A stretch of 47,403 bases of DNA from contig CALWTQ010000024.1 in NCBI GenBank assembly GCA_944384505.1, positions 1 to 47,403 on the forward strand, given 5' to 3'. This stretch comes from an uncultured Mediterraneibacter sp. (GTDB taxonomy: Bacteria; Bacillota; Clostridia; Lachnospirales; Lachnospiraceae). Shown piece by piece: positions 7,794 to 15,807 of the stretch (position 1 is its first letter; every line of letters starts with the position of its first letter). The notes below the pieces were generated by a model. The model worked only from the letters and a program-made list of their open reading frames with translations. It searched no databases and had not been told where the DNA came from. The position numbers and the translations under genes are program-made.

Positions 7794-9536
7794 CTAGTTC
7801 TCCTGCTCATCCTTTAAGATATCTTCCTGTGTGAGCAGTTCATAATCATCCAGTCTCTGGATATCGATTCTTAAATCATCATGCGCCAGCGGGGCTTTTG
7901 CGTAATCGTATGGAGGCGCCCCGCCATCCTCTGTGTATCTGATATTCTTATGTTTCATCATGTCATATTTCCGGTCGATCACCGGCCGCTCTCCCCGGAC
8001 AAAGAGGATTGCCTTTTTGTTATCCAGAAGACGGATCTCATCCGGTGTCAGAAGTTCCCGGCCTGTCTGCTGAAAATTAGTGGAATAACTGCCATTTCGT
8101 CCTTTCGTCTGCCCATAGGTATTGGTGTCCAGAGTCTCCTTTCCCAGCAGTTCCGAGACGTACTTATGGCCCTCTTTCTCGTTGCCTCCCAGATATAAAA
8201 ATTCATCGCAATTACCAATTAGACTCTCATAAGAGTCCTTAAACAGCGCCTTCATCTGTGCAATGTTCTGGATGATAATGCTACAGGAAATCGCCCGGGA
8301 ACGCATGGTAGATAGGATCTTGTCAAAATCATCCGGCAGGGCTACGTTTGCCCACTCGTCCATGATACAGTGAACCGGCACAGGCAGCCTGCCATGATAC
8401 TTTCGGTCTGCCACATAGTACAGCGTCTGGAACAGGTTGCTGTAAATCATTCCTACCAGATAGTTCAAGGATGTATCTGCATCTGGAATACAGCAGAACA
8501 GCGCCACCTTTGTCTCTCCAATGCTCCACATATCCAGTTCATCAGTACAGGTCAAGTTGGCAATATCCGGCAGATTAAATGCAGCAAGGCGGACACCCAC
8601 AGAGATCAGTATGCTCTTCGCCGTCTTTCCTGCCGCCTGTTTATAAATCTGATACTGCTTTACCGCAATACTGTCCGGCTTGCGCATCTCCAGGCGTTCA
8701 AACAGGATATCCAGCGGAGACTGGTATTCCTCGTCCTCTTCCTTCACCTGCGCGCTCCCCAGCATTTCCATGATCATGGGGAAGTTCTGTTCCTCATCCG
8801 GAGCCTCATGGATCAGGTACAGCATCAATGCCTGCAGAAGCGCTGTCTCCGACTTCTCCCAAAAGGGATCACTGCTCTGTGATCCTTTTGGTGTGGTGTT
8901 ACGGATCAGGTTATTGATCAGCTTCAGCACATCTTTATCGTCCTGCACATACTGAAATGGATTGTAGCAAAAAGAAGTTCGAGGATTGATCAGATCGAAC
9001 ACCCGCACTTCATATCCCATCCGCTCCAGCAGCCCTCCGGTCTTCCGGAGCAGCTCTCCTTTCGGATCGGTCACCACAATGGAACAGCCCCCGCCTTTGC
9101 TCGGCTCAGCCTGAGAGCATTGAAGAATATTGGGAACGGCGTATGTGCGGCTTTTTCCCGCTCCTGAGCCTCCCACCACCAGGACGTTTAAGTTTCTCTG
9201 GTGCTTGTAAACTTCCTGGCTCATGCGGAAGTTCTGTGTCAGAAGAAGATTGCGGGTATACTCCTTGTCTGCATATTTCTTACAGATCTGATGGACGTCT
9301 CCCCATTTGGCGGAGCCGTGTTCTTCCCCTCTTCTGTAGTTTTTCTGTTGGGAATAATAAATTCCGATACCTATAAAATAGGCAAGTGTGAATATCAGAA
9401 TACATCTCACCGTATATTCGGTGAATCGAATAGAAAAAGGCTGACGTAACTGTTCCGTCAGTCTCTCAAAGATTTCAAATATATCTGCCTGTGGCCGGAT
9501 GGCACAGGCTGTGGCGGCTGCAAGCCACCAGATCAC
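7794..9536 (-). CDS. virD4: VirD4/TraG-family type IV coupling protein
   Basis: The coupling protein brings the relaxase-DNA complex to the secretion channel. Walker A is GGSGAGKS at about residues 121-128 and Walker B is CIMDEWANV near 390. A membrane segment lies at about 45-62. From 9593 to 9537 the same frame continues upstream and encodes a hydrophobic stretch (SDLIVWLIFLPVIWW) that would be the first membrane helix, but it contains no ATG, GTG or TTG before the GTG at 9536. A well-placed ATG at 9597, behind GGGGAGGAC, is in another frame. The true start is therefore uncertain. The 3' end overlaps the alternative ATG of the Maff2 gene. Confidence 0.9.
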   Translation of the reverse strand: MIWWLAAATACAIRPQADIFEIFERLTEQLRQPFSIRFTEYTVRCILIFTLAYFIGIGIYYSQQKNYRRGEEHGSAKWGDVHQICKKYADKEYTRNLLLTQNFRMSQEVYKHQRNLNVLVVGGSGAGKSRTYAVPNILQCSQAEPSKGGGCSIVVTDPKGELLRKTGGLLERMGYEVRVFDLINPRTSFCYNPFQYVQDDKDVLKLINNLIRNTTPKGSQSSDPFWEKSETALLQALMLYLIHEAPDEEQNFPMIMEMLGSAQVKEEDEEYQSPLDILFERLEMRKPDSIAVKQYQIYKQAAGKTAKSILISVGVRLAAFNLPDIANLTCTDELDMWSIGETKVALFCCIPDADTSLNYLVGMIYSNLFQTLYYVADRKYHGRLPVPVHCIMDEWANVALPDDFDKILSTMRSRAISCSIIIQNIAQMKALFKDSYESLIGNCDEFLYLGGNEKEGHKYVSELLGKETLDTNTYGQTKGRNGSYSTNFQQTGRELLTPDEIRLLDNKKAILFVRGERPVIDRKYDMMKHKNIRYTEDGGAPPYDYAKAPLAHDDLRIDIQRLDDYELLTQEDILKDEQEN

Positions 9537-9580
9537 CGGCAGGAAAATTAGCCAGACGATCAGGTCGGATTTCTGAAATC

Positions 9581-9847
9581 CTACCTCTGCGGTTCATGTC
9601 CTCCCCGTTTCTTTGTCTGTTCCCCTGTCCTGTGAAATGAATCAATTTCCGGGATCACCGGAAGTGTCCTTCCGTTCTCCCAATTTACATGAATCTGACC
9701 TGCGTCATCTACACAGGTTACAATCCCTCTCAGGACGTCTGGCATTCCCTGCTCTCCCTCCATGTGATCGAGGCAGATAGGGGTTCCTTCCGGATAATGT
9801 TTTCTCAGTAGTTCTACCTGCTGTCTGCTCATAAATTTGATAGGCAT
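9581..9847 (-). CDS. DUF4314 family protein
   Basis: An 88-residue soluble protein. It fits DUF4314, a small beta-rich domain with the pattern YPEGTPICLDHMEGE, then RGIVTCVDDAGQIHVNWENG and RTLPVIPEIDSFH. Members are frequent in Clostridia ICEs beside virD4; their function is unknown. The SH3-like look suggests a nucleic-acid or protein contact, but that is a guess. AAGGAGGG abuts the first ATG, and a second ATG five codons later (9832) is a possible alternative start. Confidence 0.8.
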   Translation of the reverse strand: MPIKFMSRQQVELLRKHYPEGTPICLDHMEGEQGMPDVLRGIVTCVDDAGQIHVNWENGRTLPVIPEIDSFHRTGEQTKKRGGHEPQR

Positions 9848-9856
9848 CCCTCCTTT

Positions 9857-10159
9857 TTACCAGGGGAAGTGTTTTGTCCGCTTGGGGTTCATGACTTCCA
9901 TCATACTTTTTTCTACGCCTTCTGTTAATTTTCCTTCTGCGATCCGTTGGTTTCTCAGCTCATTCAGAGCGTTGCGCAAAAGACGCTGTTCCTCATCTGT
10001 CACGGGCATTCTTTTCTCAGACAAGTCAAAATCCCTGACTTTAAATGCCAGTTTCTGCACCTCCCGCTTTTCCGGTCCATTCAGCAGATAGACCCGGTTC
10101 AATGCATCTATGAACATATTTTGTCTTCTGGTCTCTATTGGTATATACATTTCTGCCAT
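9857..10159 (-). CDS. small conserved ICE protein, first gene after an internal promoter
   Basis: A 100-residue, highly charged, helical protein beginning MAEMYIPIETRRQNMF and ending KRTKHFPW. I do not recognise a family. It has no signal peptide, membrane segment or cysteine pair. The ATG follows GGGAGG by 9 nt; the longer open frame from 10198 lacks a good site. It is the first gene after one copy of the conserved ICE promoter (10187-10233) and just upstream of DUF4314 and virD4, so it may start the transcript for the secretion genes. Confidence 0.65.
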   Translation of the reverse strand: MAEMYIPIETRRQNMFIDALNRVYLLNGPEKREVQKLAFKVRDFDLSEKRMPVTDEEQRLLRNALNELRNQRIAEGKLTEGVEKSMMEVMNPKRTKHFPW

Positions 10160-10186
10160 AATTCCTGGCCTCCCTTCGTTATACCA

Positions 10187-10233
10187 ACCATAGCACAACG
10201 CCCGACTGAAAGCTATGGTGCAACTGTCACAAA
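10187..10233 (-). promoter_or_regulatory. conserved ICE promoter, copy A, overlapped by an inverted repeat
   Basis: On the minus strand this reads TTTGT (10233-10229), 12 nt, ATAGCTTTC (10216-10208), 15 nt, TATGGT (10192-10187), 27 nt upstream of the ATG at 10159. The three blocks and both spacings are identical in copies at 32,037, 34,939 and 36,008. Only this copy has a perfect 7-bp inverted repeat, ACCATAG and CTATGGT (10187-10193 and 10213-10219), overlapping the -10-like block and part of the -35-like block, which could act as an operator or hairpin. No consensus TTGACA is present, so activator dependence is inferred. Confidence 0.65.
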
Positions 10234-10237
10234 TTTT

Positions 10238-11188
10238 CTAGCGTTCCGGCTGTTCCTTTCCCTTTTTGCTTCTGACCGGCTTTTGCCCTTCTCCCACGGC
10301 AAACAGGTTATCTGCAATAAATTCCTGCTCCGGCTCCCGAAGTTCCCGGTTGATATGCCCTCGGATGCTGTAAGCGGCGTTTCGCACATCATTGAGAAAT
10401 CCTCTCAGCTCCTGGGGATCCTTCTGTCCGTTCTCCTGCATACCGGCCACAGCGCCCAGATTGAACCCGGAGATGTCAATGCCGTAATATTTTCCAACGA
10501 CATAGGTGGCGCAGTATGCCTGTGCGTTCACCTTCTCCCGCCGGTAGTTCCCGTCATGCTGATCCAGACGGGCGCAAGCCAGTTCCCGGTTCACCGCATG
10601 GAAGGTGGTCACCTCTGGCATGCCGTTGCGGATATAGATGGTCCGGTGTTTTGGGATGTACTGCGCCTGTACTCCTTCCGGGATCTGTTCTGGAATCTGC
10701 AGCCGGACATCCTGATTTTTCAGCACTGCCCCAAGCAGGGTCTGGATGGACTGCTGTGGCCGGTCCTCCAAAGGCTTCCCGCCCGTCTCCGACACATCAT
10801 AGCCTTTTCCCACGGTATAGCCCTGCCGGGTAACGCCGTCTTTTTCATACTCTGTCTGGATGATATAGGTGTAGCTTTTGGCGTCCGGCTGGGGATACCG
10901 GTTTTCTCTGCGCCATTCTTCACGGGATTTCACAAGATGGAGCTCCTGATTCTGGGAATATAAAAGCAGAAGATTCGGAACTCTTGGCATGTTATACTGT
11001 CCTGCCATAAAGTCCAGGAACTTCTGCAAGGATTCCCCATCCCGGAACACCTCCTGCGCCTGTGCATCGATCTGCACCCACATGTCTTCCCGCTCCTGTT
11101 TTTTCATTGCCGCATATTCCTCTTTGGACATCCGCTGTCCATCTTCCTGCGTTTCCGCAGGATTCTGTATCATTCCTGTTAAATCCAT
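10238..11188 (-). CDS. ArdC/LtrC-like protein with a degenerate zinc-peptidase region
   Basis: A 316-residue soluble protein. Its centre follows the pattern of ArdC/LtrC N-terminal domains: FLDFMAGQYNMPRVPNLLLLYSQNQ, then REEWRRENRYPQPDAKSYTYII. ArdC domains bind single-stranded DNA and occur in conjugative elements near the relaxase. The second half resembles a zincin segment at TTFHAVNRELACARLDQHD, but the usual HExxH is not intact, so hydrolase activity is unlikely. Its neighbours are DUF3801/PcfB upstream and the internal promoter downstream. The family call is moderate; the single-stranded DNA role is by analogy. Confidence 0.6.
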   Translation of the reverse strand: MDLTGMIQNPAETQEDGQRMSKEEYAAMKKQEREDMWVQIDAQAQEVFRDGESLQKFLDFMAGQYNMPRVPNLLLLYSQNQELHLVKSREEWRRENRYPQPDAKSYTYIIQTEYEKDGVTRQGYTVGKGYDVSETGGKPLEDRPQQSIQTLLGAVLKNQDVRLQIPEQIPEGVQAQYIPKHRTIYIRNGMPEVTTFHAVNRELACARLDQHDGNYRREKVNAQAYCATYVVGKYYGIDISGFNLGAVAGMQENGQKDPQELRGFLNDVRNAAYSIRGHINRELREPEQEFIADNLFAVGEGQKPVRSKKGKEQPER

Positions 11189-11194
11189 ACTGCA

Positions 11195-12040
11195 TTACCT
11201 GCCTTTCCCTTTCGCTCTGCGCTTCTTCTTTGTTCTGGTATTCTGACGGTTTCTCTGTGCCGTCCGATTTCTCTTCTTCGCCTGTTCCTGTTTGATCTTC
11301 TTTAACTCCTGACGGACAGAAGACCTCTTCTCTTTCTGGTCATTGGCTCCCACGGAAGAAGAGTTTCTGCTGTGCGAGGAAGTTTCGGACGGATTCGTTT
11401 TCTCCTGCACCTTCGTAAAATTTCCACTCCCGATCTCTCCGACATCAAAAACATTCTCATTTTCCCCGATTTCAAACTCAACAGATCCTTCGGGAAATTC
11501 CACAGTTTGTGTCCTCACCGGATTCTTTCCTTCTTTTAGCGGACTGCCTTTTTCTCCATCCACAGTCTGCTCCTTCTCTGCCTGTTCGTCCGCTGTCTTT
11601 GCAGGCTCTCCCTGTTCTTTCTGGGAACGGCTGGGTTCCCCGTCAAATACCGCCTGTGCGGATTCTGCTTTCGCATAATCTATCTGCATGTTATCGAGTA
11701 CACGGTTGACTTTCGCTGCGTCCTCCGCAAATACCATGATCTCCGAAAGATCCGGATGCTTCTTATCCCGGATAATTACATACAAGAGTCCTTTTGATTT
11801 TGCCTCCTGCGCAAACTCCCGCAGCCTGTCTTTCGGAACAGAAAAGAACTTCATCGGCTTCCTTTCCCTGAGCATACGCTCCATCCGTGTCCTTCCACGG
11901 GTCTTCTTCTGATCCTTCATCACCGCCGCAATGAAGATTGCCAGATTCTTAGCGACAGCTCCTGAGATCTTAAGCGTATGTTCCACGCCGTCCAGACTGT
12001 ACCGGACGATCTGGTCAGCTGCATCAGCTCCATAATTCAT
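11195..12040 (-). CDS. pcfB: DUF3801/PcfB-family conjugation accessory protein
   Basis: The first 150 residues match PcfB (DUF3801): ADAADQIVRYSLDGVEHTLK, then GAVAKNLAIFIAAVMKDQKK and MKFFSVPKDRLREFAQEAKS with LLYVIIRDKK. PcfB of pCF10 works with the coupling protein and relaxase at the membrane. The C-terminal third is low complexity, first acidic and polar, then a strongly basic tail (RQNTRTKKKRRAKGKGR) that could bind DNA. The start is the ATG at 12040 behind GAGAGGTGAGG. The gene lies between the relaxase-associated protein and the ArdC-like gene. Confidence 0.85.
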   Translation of the reverse strand: MNYGADAADQIVRYSLDGVEHTLKISGAVAKNLAIFIAAVMKDQKKTRGRTRMERMLRERKPMKFFSVPKDRLREFAQEAKSKGLLYVIIRDKKHPDLSEIMVFAEDAAKVNRVLDNMQIDYAKAESAQAVFDGEPSRSQKEQGEPAKTADEQAEKEQTVDGEKGSPLKEGKNPVRTQTVEFPEGSVEFEIGENENVFDVGEIGSGNFTKVQEKTNPSETSSHSRNSSSVGANDQKEKRSSVRQELKKIKQEQAKKRNRTAQRNRQNTRTKKKRRAKGKGR

Positions 12041-12089
12041 TCGCCTCACCTCTCTTCCTTCACAACATTCCGTTGCTTTTTATCATGGA

Positions 12090-13058
12090 TCACCTGGCAT
12101 TCCCTTTCTTCTCCAGATGCTTCTTCTCTGCTTTCGGCTGGATCTCAGACGGGCTTCTTCCATCCAGCGGCTTTACAAACTCTAACCGCTCCACTGCACG
12201 GATGGCATTCCAGTTCAGCTGTCTCTGCCATACCCCGGCGCTTGCCGCCCAGTGGAATCCCGCCCTACGCAGAAACCCTCTCTGCTCAAGAGACGGCTTT
12301 TCGTCAAAAAACAACTGTAACCGGTTGTATTCTTGATTCGCCACTGCTTTCCCATTGGCAAATTCCCAGCCATGAAATCCAATCTCCCGGTTTCTCTTCA
12401 GTTCAGCAATCCGACTCTTCAACCTGCGTATTTCCGCGCTGTTATTGTTCATGGCATATGCAGGATACGGCTTTGGCTGACGCATATTTTCCATAAACTT
12501 CATCCGTGATTGGATCTCAACAGGCTTCAGTGCCTCGCAGCCCTCGAGAGTCTGGTGTTTCCTGTAATAGGCATTCGCTGTCCGCATTTTCTCCTGCCTC
12601 ACTTCCCTGCCTCGCAGCTTCTCTTCCAGCAGCTCCATGGCATTCTCCCGGTCTGCGCTGATCCCGCCCATCCCGGTGCTGCGGATTTTCTCCAGAATCC
12701 CCTGAATCTCCTGCCACTTCTGATTGTTTTTCCGGGATGCCTCCATCTGTTTTTCCTTCTTCCCCGCCTGTATCCCAGCGCCGCCTGCAACCAGCAGGGA
12801 CGGCACCCTTGCAGAGATTCGGTATCCTTCATTCAGGTTTTCTGCCAGTTTCCTTGCATAAAGGTCCACCAGATGATCAATCCTGTCATAGAAGCAGGAA
12901 TCGACTTCTCTTTTCTGTGTTTCCCCGATCTGCACCGCCCAGTCTACGCTCTTCCTGTAGCTTTCTGTGGCACTGCCCTCCCGGTAGCTCCTGTGGCTGT
13001 TCGCTTCCTTTGCACGCTTCGCCGCCTCCTCATCGATAAAGTAGTACTTTTGTTTCAC
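12090..13058 (-). CDS. relaxase-adjacent protein with a C-terminal polyvalent-type domain
   Basis: A 322-residue helical protein that follows the relaxase by 18 bp. Most of it is charged coiled coil. The C-terminal part contains a pattern seen in several large phage and ICE proteins: GWEFANGKAVANQEYNRLQL, then FFDEKP, then RRAGFHWAASAGVWQRQLNWNAI. I cannot name the family with certainty; it resembles small DNA-processing accessory domains. The start is GTG at 13058, about 13 nt after AGGAGGG, which is a long spacing. The position suggests a role in DNA processing with the relaxase, by inference only. Confidence 0.6.
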   Translation of the reverse strand: MKQKYYFIDEEAAKRAKEANSHRSYREGSATESYRKSVDWAVQIGETQKREVDSCFYDRIDHLVDLYARKLAENLNEGYRISARVPSLLVAGGAGIQAGKKEKQMEASRKNNQKWQEIQGILEKIRSTGMGGISADRENAMELLEEKLRGREVRQEKMRTANAYYRKHQTLEGCEALKPVEIQSRMKFMENMRQPKPYPAYAMNNNSAEIRRLKSRIAELKRNREIGFHGWEFANGKAVANQEYNRLQLFFDEKPSLEQRGFLRRAGFHWAASAGVWQRQLNWNAIRAVERLEFVKPLDGRSPSEIQPKAEKKHLEKKGNAR

Positions 13059-13076
13059 ATCTGCTTCTGCACCCTC

Positions 13077-14369
13077 CTATCTTTCCTTTTGTTTTCGTTC
13101 TTCTGTCTTCACCTTTTCCGCCGTCTTTCCAGTTTCCCGTTCTTCTGCCTTCTTCAGACGCTCTGCCATCTCCTGAGATATCTTCTCAATCCGTACTGCC
13201 ATCTTCAGGTCCTTCCGAAGAGGTTTCAGTTCTTCTGCAATCTCCCCGATCCGTTCACAGCCGGGATTGCTCCGGTAAAGTCTCCTACGCTCTGTAAGAC
13301 GCTGAGAAATTTCATTTCCCAGCCGATTCTGAAGCTCTTTTAATTCTCCCAATGTGGTAATTCCATGTTTCTGAAGGAAATCTGCCTGTGCCAGCCGCTG
13401 ATCCAGACGGCGGATGTCCTCCCTCACTTCATAGGGGATCCTCTTCGGCTTTTCCGGGAAAACTCCCATCTTATATAAATAGGAATAGTAAAGCGCCTGC
13501 AGTCCGGTCAGCTTTCTGCGTTTCTTTGCAGTCTTCTGGTTTGGTCCTGTGGGATAGATCTTCTTTGGCTGCAAGATCCTCTGCCGGATTGCTGTTTCAC
13601 TGTAATTATCTCCCAGAGAACGGAGGCGGATATACCGCTCCATCCCCGGTGCTTTCAAAGCAATGTATTTCCGGTTCAGTTTCCACTGGTATCCCCGCCG
13701 CTCCATTTCTCTTACAAACTGGTTCCATGTAAAGCATTGGTTCACCGCTTCCCGGATATCAGAACGGATCGCAGTCCGCCATGTTGGTTTTCCGTTCCTT
13801 TCCGCCATCCACTCGCTATAGCTTTTTCCCTTCTCCCATCCGGATTGGATCACAGACAGCCCATACTTTCGGCACAGATCATCTGAAATCTTCCTGACCT
13901 CCTTATAATAACTCCGGCTGTTGCTGTGATATTTATGCCCGCCCTCCATACTTACAGAATTCCAGACCAGATGATTATGGTAATGGCTGGTATTCAGATG
14001 TGTGGTAATCACTACCTCAAACTCACCTTTCAAAAGCTTCTCTGCCAGCTCCACTCCGATCAGATGTGCCAGTTCCGGTGAAACTTCCCCTTCCGCAAAA
14101 GACTGCACCAGATGAAAGCCCTGTACCTTATCTGTTTTATGAAACTGTTTCTTTGTCGCCACCATATCCTCATAGGCATTCTCCAGGGTACAGCCGATGG
14201 CATCTTCAAAATAAGCCTGCTCTGTTTTTTCTCTGTTCAAGGCGTAATCGATTGCCTCTTTCAGGGACCCGGCAGACATCTCTTTTGGGCGCGCCGTTTT
14301 TTCTTTATCCCGGACATAATCCAGAGAGTTGTCCAGGCGGAAGACGGGGATTACGCTTGTATACGCCAC
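13077..14369 (-). CDS. relaxase/mobilization nuclease (MobA/VirD2 family, MOBP-like)
   Basis: The 430-residue relaxase nicks the transfer origin and stays bound to the 5' end. The HxxxxHxH-type metal motif is THLNTSHYHNHLVWNSV at about 123-139. The likely catalytic Tyr is in the N-terminal segment (RLDNSLDYVRDKEKT, Tyr18 being one candidate). After residue 230 the protein becomes a long charged helix ending in a Lys/Glu tail. The start is GTG at 14369, 6 bp after the mobC stop, because the frame is blocked by TGA just upstream. Translation is probably coupled to mobC. Intact, unlike the fragment at 129-374. Confidence 0.9.
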   Translation of the reverse strand: MAYTSVIPVFRLDNSLDYVRDKEKTARPKEMSAGSLKEAIDYALNREKTEQAYFEDAIGCTLENAYEDMVATKKQFHKTDKVQGFHLVQSFAEGEVSPELAHLIGVELAEKLLKGEFEVVITTHLNTSHYHNHLVWNSVSMEGGHKYHSNSRSYYKEVRKISDDLCRKYGLSVIQSGWEKGKSYSEWMAERNGKPTWRTAIRSDIREAVNQCFTWNQFVREMERRGYQWKLNRKYIALKAPGMERYIRLRSLGDNYSETAIRQRILQPKKIYPTGPNQKTAKKRRKLTGLQALYYSYLYKMGVFPEKPKRIPYEVREDIRRLDQRLAQADFLQKHGITTLGELKELQNRLGNEISQRLTERRRLYRSNPGCERIGEIAEELKPLRKDLKMAVRIEKISQEMAERLKKAEERETGKTAEKVKTEERKQKER

Positions 14370-14375
14370 CTCTCA

Positions 14376-14684
14376 TCACCACATTTCCTTTACATCTCTC
14401 CAGACCTCTTTAGAGATCCGAAGCATCTCATCCACGCTCTCCTGCCCGGCCTGTCCTGTGGCATTGGCAACATGGGCGAGCTGGTTCGCATTATTGCACA
14501 GCCCTGCGATCTTCCGCAGCAGGTCCGCATGATGGGTACAGGGCTTCGCCCGAACCTCCGCTCCCATAATCAGGGTGCGAAGATACTCTTCCCTCGGCAG
14601 ACCGCTTGCCGCCGCCTGTGTATCCAGATACCGCAGTTCTTTCGCATTGAGCCTCACCGGGATCACATGGTTTCGTTTTCGCAT
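14376..14684 (-). CDS. mobC: MobC-like relaxosome accessory protein
   Basis: A 102-residue protein with an N-terminal ribbon-helix-helix-like segment (RKRNHVIPVRLNAKELRYLD) followed by the MobC signature AGLCNNANQLAHVANATG. MobC binds near the transfer origin and helps the relaxase reach the nick site. The gene overlaps the DUF3789-like gene by 22 bp and lies 6 bp before the relaxase start. It is 230-330 bp downstream of the hairpin-rich oriT candidate, the arrangement expected for a relaxosome operon. Confidence 0.9.
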   Translation of the reverse strand: MRKRNHVIPVRLNAKELRYLDTQAAASGLPREEYLRTLIMGAEVRAKPCTHHADLLRKIAGLCNNANQLAHVANATGQAGQESVDEMLRISKEVWRDVKEMW

Positions 14685-14869
14685 CCATCCACCTGACTTT
14701 CCTCCGTATTTTCCTTTGACGGATTTCCCCTCTTTTCTGCCACTGCCTGTGATGCCCGCTCCATCTCTTCATCTGCCCACTTGCCTGCTGTCACAAGGCA
14801 GATCATGGCAACACCCAGCGCTCCGCCTATCACTCCGCCTGTAAGTAATCCTGCTATAAACATCTTCAT
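14663..14869 (-). CDS. DUF3789-like small membrane protein
   Basis: A 68-residue protein (74 if started at 14887) with one N-terminal membrane segment, MFIAGLLTGGVIGGALGVAM, a Cys just after it, and an acidic C-terminal tail. The glycine-rich helix and length match DUF3789, small proteins found beside mobC and relaxase genes of Clostridia elements. Function is unknown. The ATG at 14869 is preferred because GAGGAT lies 6-7 nt upstream. It is the first gene after the oriT candidate. Confidence 0.6.
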   Translation of the reverse strand: MKMFIAGLLTGGVIGGALGVAMICLVTAGKWADEEMERASQAVAEKRGNPSKENTEESQVDGCENETM

Positions 14870-14910
14870 CCTTATCCTCGCTTCCATTCATGATATTTTC
14901 CTGTGTTACG

Positions 14911-15014
14911 GGGGATTGGGGGTCTCCCCAAGGTGCGTTTGGATATCCAAACGCTATGCTTGCAAAACGAGTCGCACCGAAAGTCAGTCTCCTACAGCTG
15001 ACAGATGCGACTCG
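14911..15014. other. oriT: candidate origin of transfer (oriT) with three adjacent inverted repeats
   Basis: About 100 bp upstream of the mobC-relaxase genes hold three inverted repeats. TTGGGG and CCCCAA pair at 14916-14931. A perfect 20-bp palindrome, GCGTTTGGATATCCAAACGC, occupies 14935-14954. CGAGTCGCA and TGCGACTCG pair at 14968-14976 and 15006-15014, with an inner GTCAG/CTGAC. A GGTGCG/CGCACC pair also spans the palindrome. Hairpins of this density next to mobC are typical of oriT regions recognised by MOBP relaxases. The nick site cannot be read off with certainty. The last repeat overlaps the 3' end of the next gene. Confidence 0.6.
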
Positions 15015-15279
15015 CTTTCCGTTCTCTTGATAAATGCTTCGTGTAATCGACTCCGATCCGTATCATCGTCTGTTCGGGTCGTTCTCCCTGCTCCACGCTC
15101 TTCAGATACTTTTCCAGAGACATCACCGGCATTCTTCCATTTCCCTGTAAAGTCATCAGAGCAGTCTTCTGTCCAGCCTGCTCCGTCTCATGGATCAGGA
15201 CAGGCATCTGTCGGAATCCCATAGGCAGATAATTCCGGACAGAATCCCTTACTCTCTCATAAAAATCTAATCGTTTCAT
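14992..15279 (-). CDS. short DUF5688-like N-terminal domain protein
   Basis: A 95-residue soluble protein. The stretch FYERVRDSVRNYLPMGFRQM, followed by ALMTLQGNGRMPVMSLEKYLKS and MIRIGVDYTKHL, resembles the N-terminal part of DUF5688 proteins, whose C-terminal part is seen in two neighbours (16215-16949 and 18846-19721). It may be a split or truncated relative. Its last codons lie inside the outer stem of the oriT candidate, so its 3' end could have been shaped by that site. Family assignment is tentative. Confidence 0.5.
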   Translation of the reverse strand: MKRLDFYERVRDSVRNYLPMGFRQMPVLIHETEQAGQKTALMTLQGNGRMPVMSLEKYLKSVEQGERPEQTMIRIGVDYTKHLSRERKASRICQL

Positions 15280-15306
15280 ACAATCTTCCTTCCTGCCGGT
15301 TATGCG

Positions 15307-15807
15307 TTATCGTTCAGCCTGATTTCTAATCTTCTTCTGTTTCAAAAGTTCTTTCCTGCAGTCTGCATAGAGAGACTTAAGGACACTCCCTACATCTTCC
15401 TGTTTTTCAATCTTTGTTTCATAATCCGTCATCTTTATAAATAAAATTTCCTTGCCTGATTTTTCAAGCGATATTCCCGTCTCTTCTTTTTCGTTCTCTT
15501 TTATTAGACGGACGGCAACCCGACAATCTCTATATTCCTTTGGAAGGTGCTTGAGCAGATCGCTTATGATCATATCGTAAACATAAAATAGGGGAAAATT
15601 TGTCTCAGGAATATCTATCTTTAATCTTCGTTGCAGCCTACTAAGTCTTTTTAGAATCCTTCTTTCCATTTCATCTAAATGAGTGGTATCCGGACAGCCG
15701 ATTTGTCTCAATGCCGCACTTTCTCCAGAAAGAGCTGCGGATTTCGCACTAAGCCGATCACACTCCTTCTGCATTTGTCTTCTTATTTCTGGCTCCACCT
15801 TATCCAC
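15307..15807 (-). CDS. conserved hypothetical ICE protein
   Basis: A 166-residue soluble protein I do not recognise. The first half is helical and basic (EMERRILKRLSRLQRRLKID), followed by FPLFYVYDMIISDLLKHLPK and a mixed C-terminal part rich in Lys and Glu. No signal peptide or catalytic motif is evident. The start is uncertain: GTG at 15807 is very close to AAGGAG, whereas GTG at 15798 has a 10-nt spacing. It overlaps the upstream gene by a few bases, so it belongs to the same transcript. Confidence 0.55.
   Translation of the reverse strand: MDKVEPEIRRQMQKECDRLSAKSAALSGESAALRQIGCPDTTHLDEMERRILKRLSRLQRRLKIDIPETNFPLFYVYDMIISDLLKHLPKEYRDCRVAVRLIKENEKEETGISLEKSGKEILFIKMTDYETKIEKQEDVGSVLKSLYADCRKELLKQKKIRNQAER

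Noticed and set aside
9947-10963. Plus-strand 338-codon frame
   Set aside because: Shadow of the ArdC-like gene on the other strand; amino-acid content is unnatural and no start signal is present.
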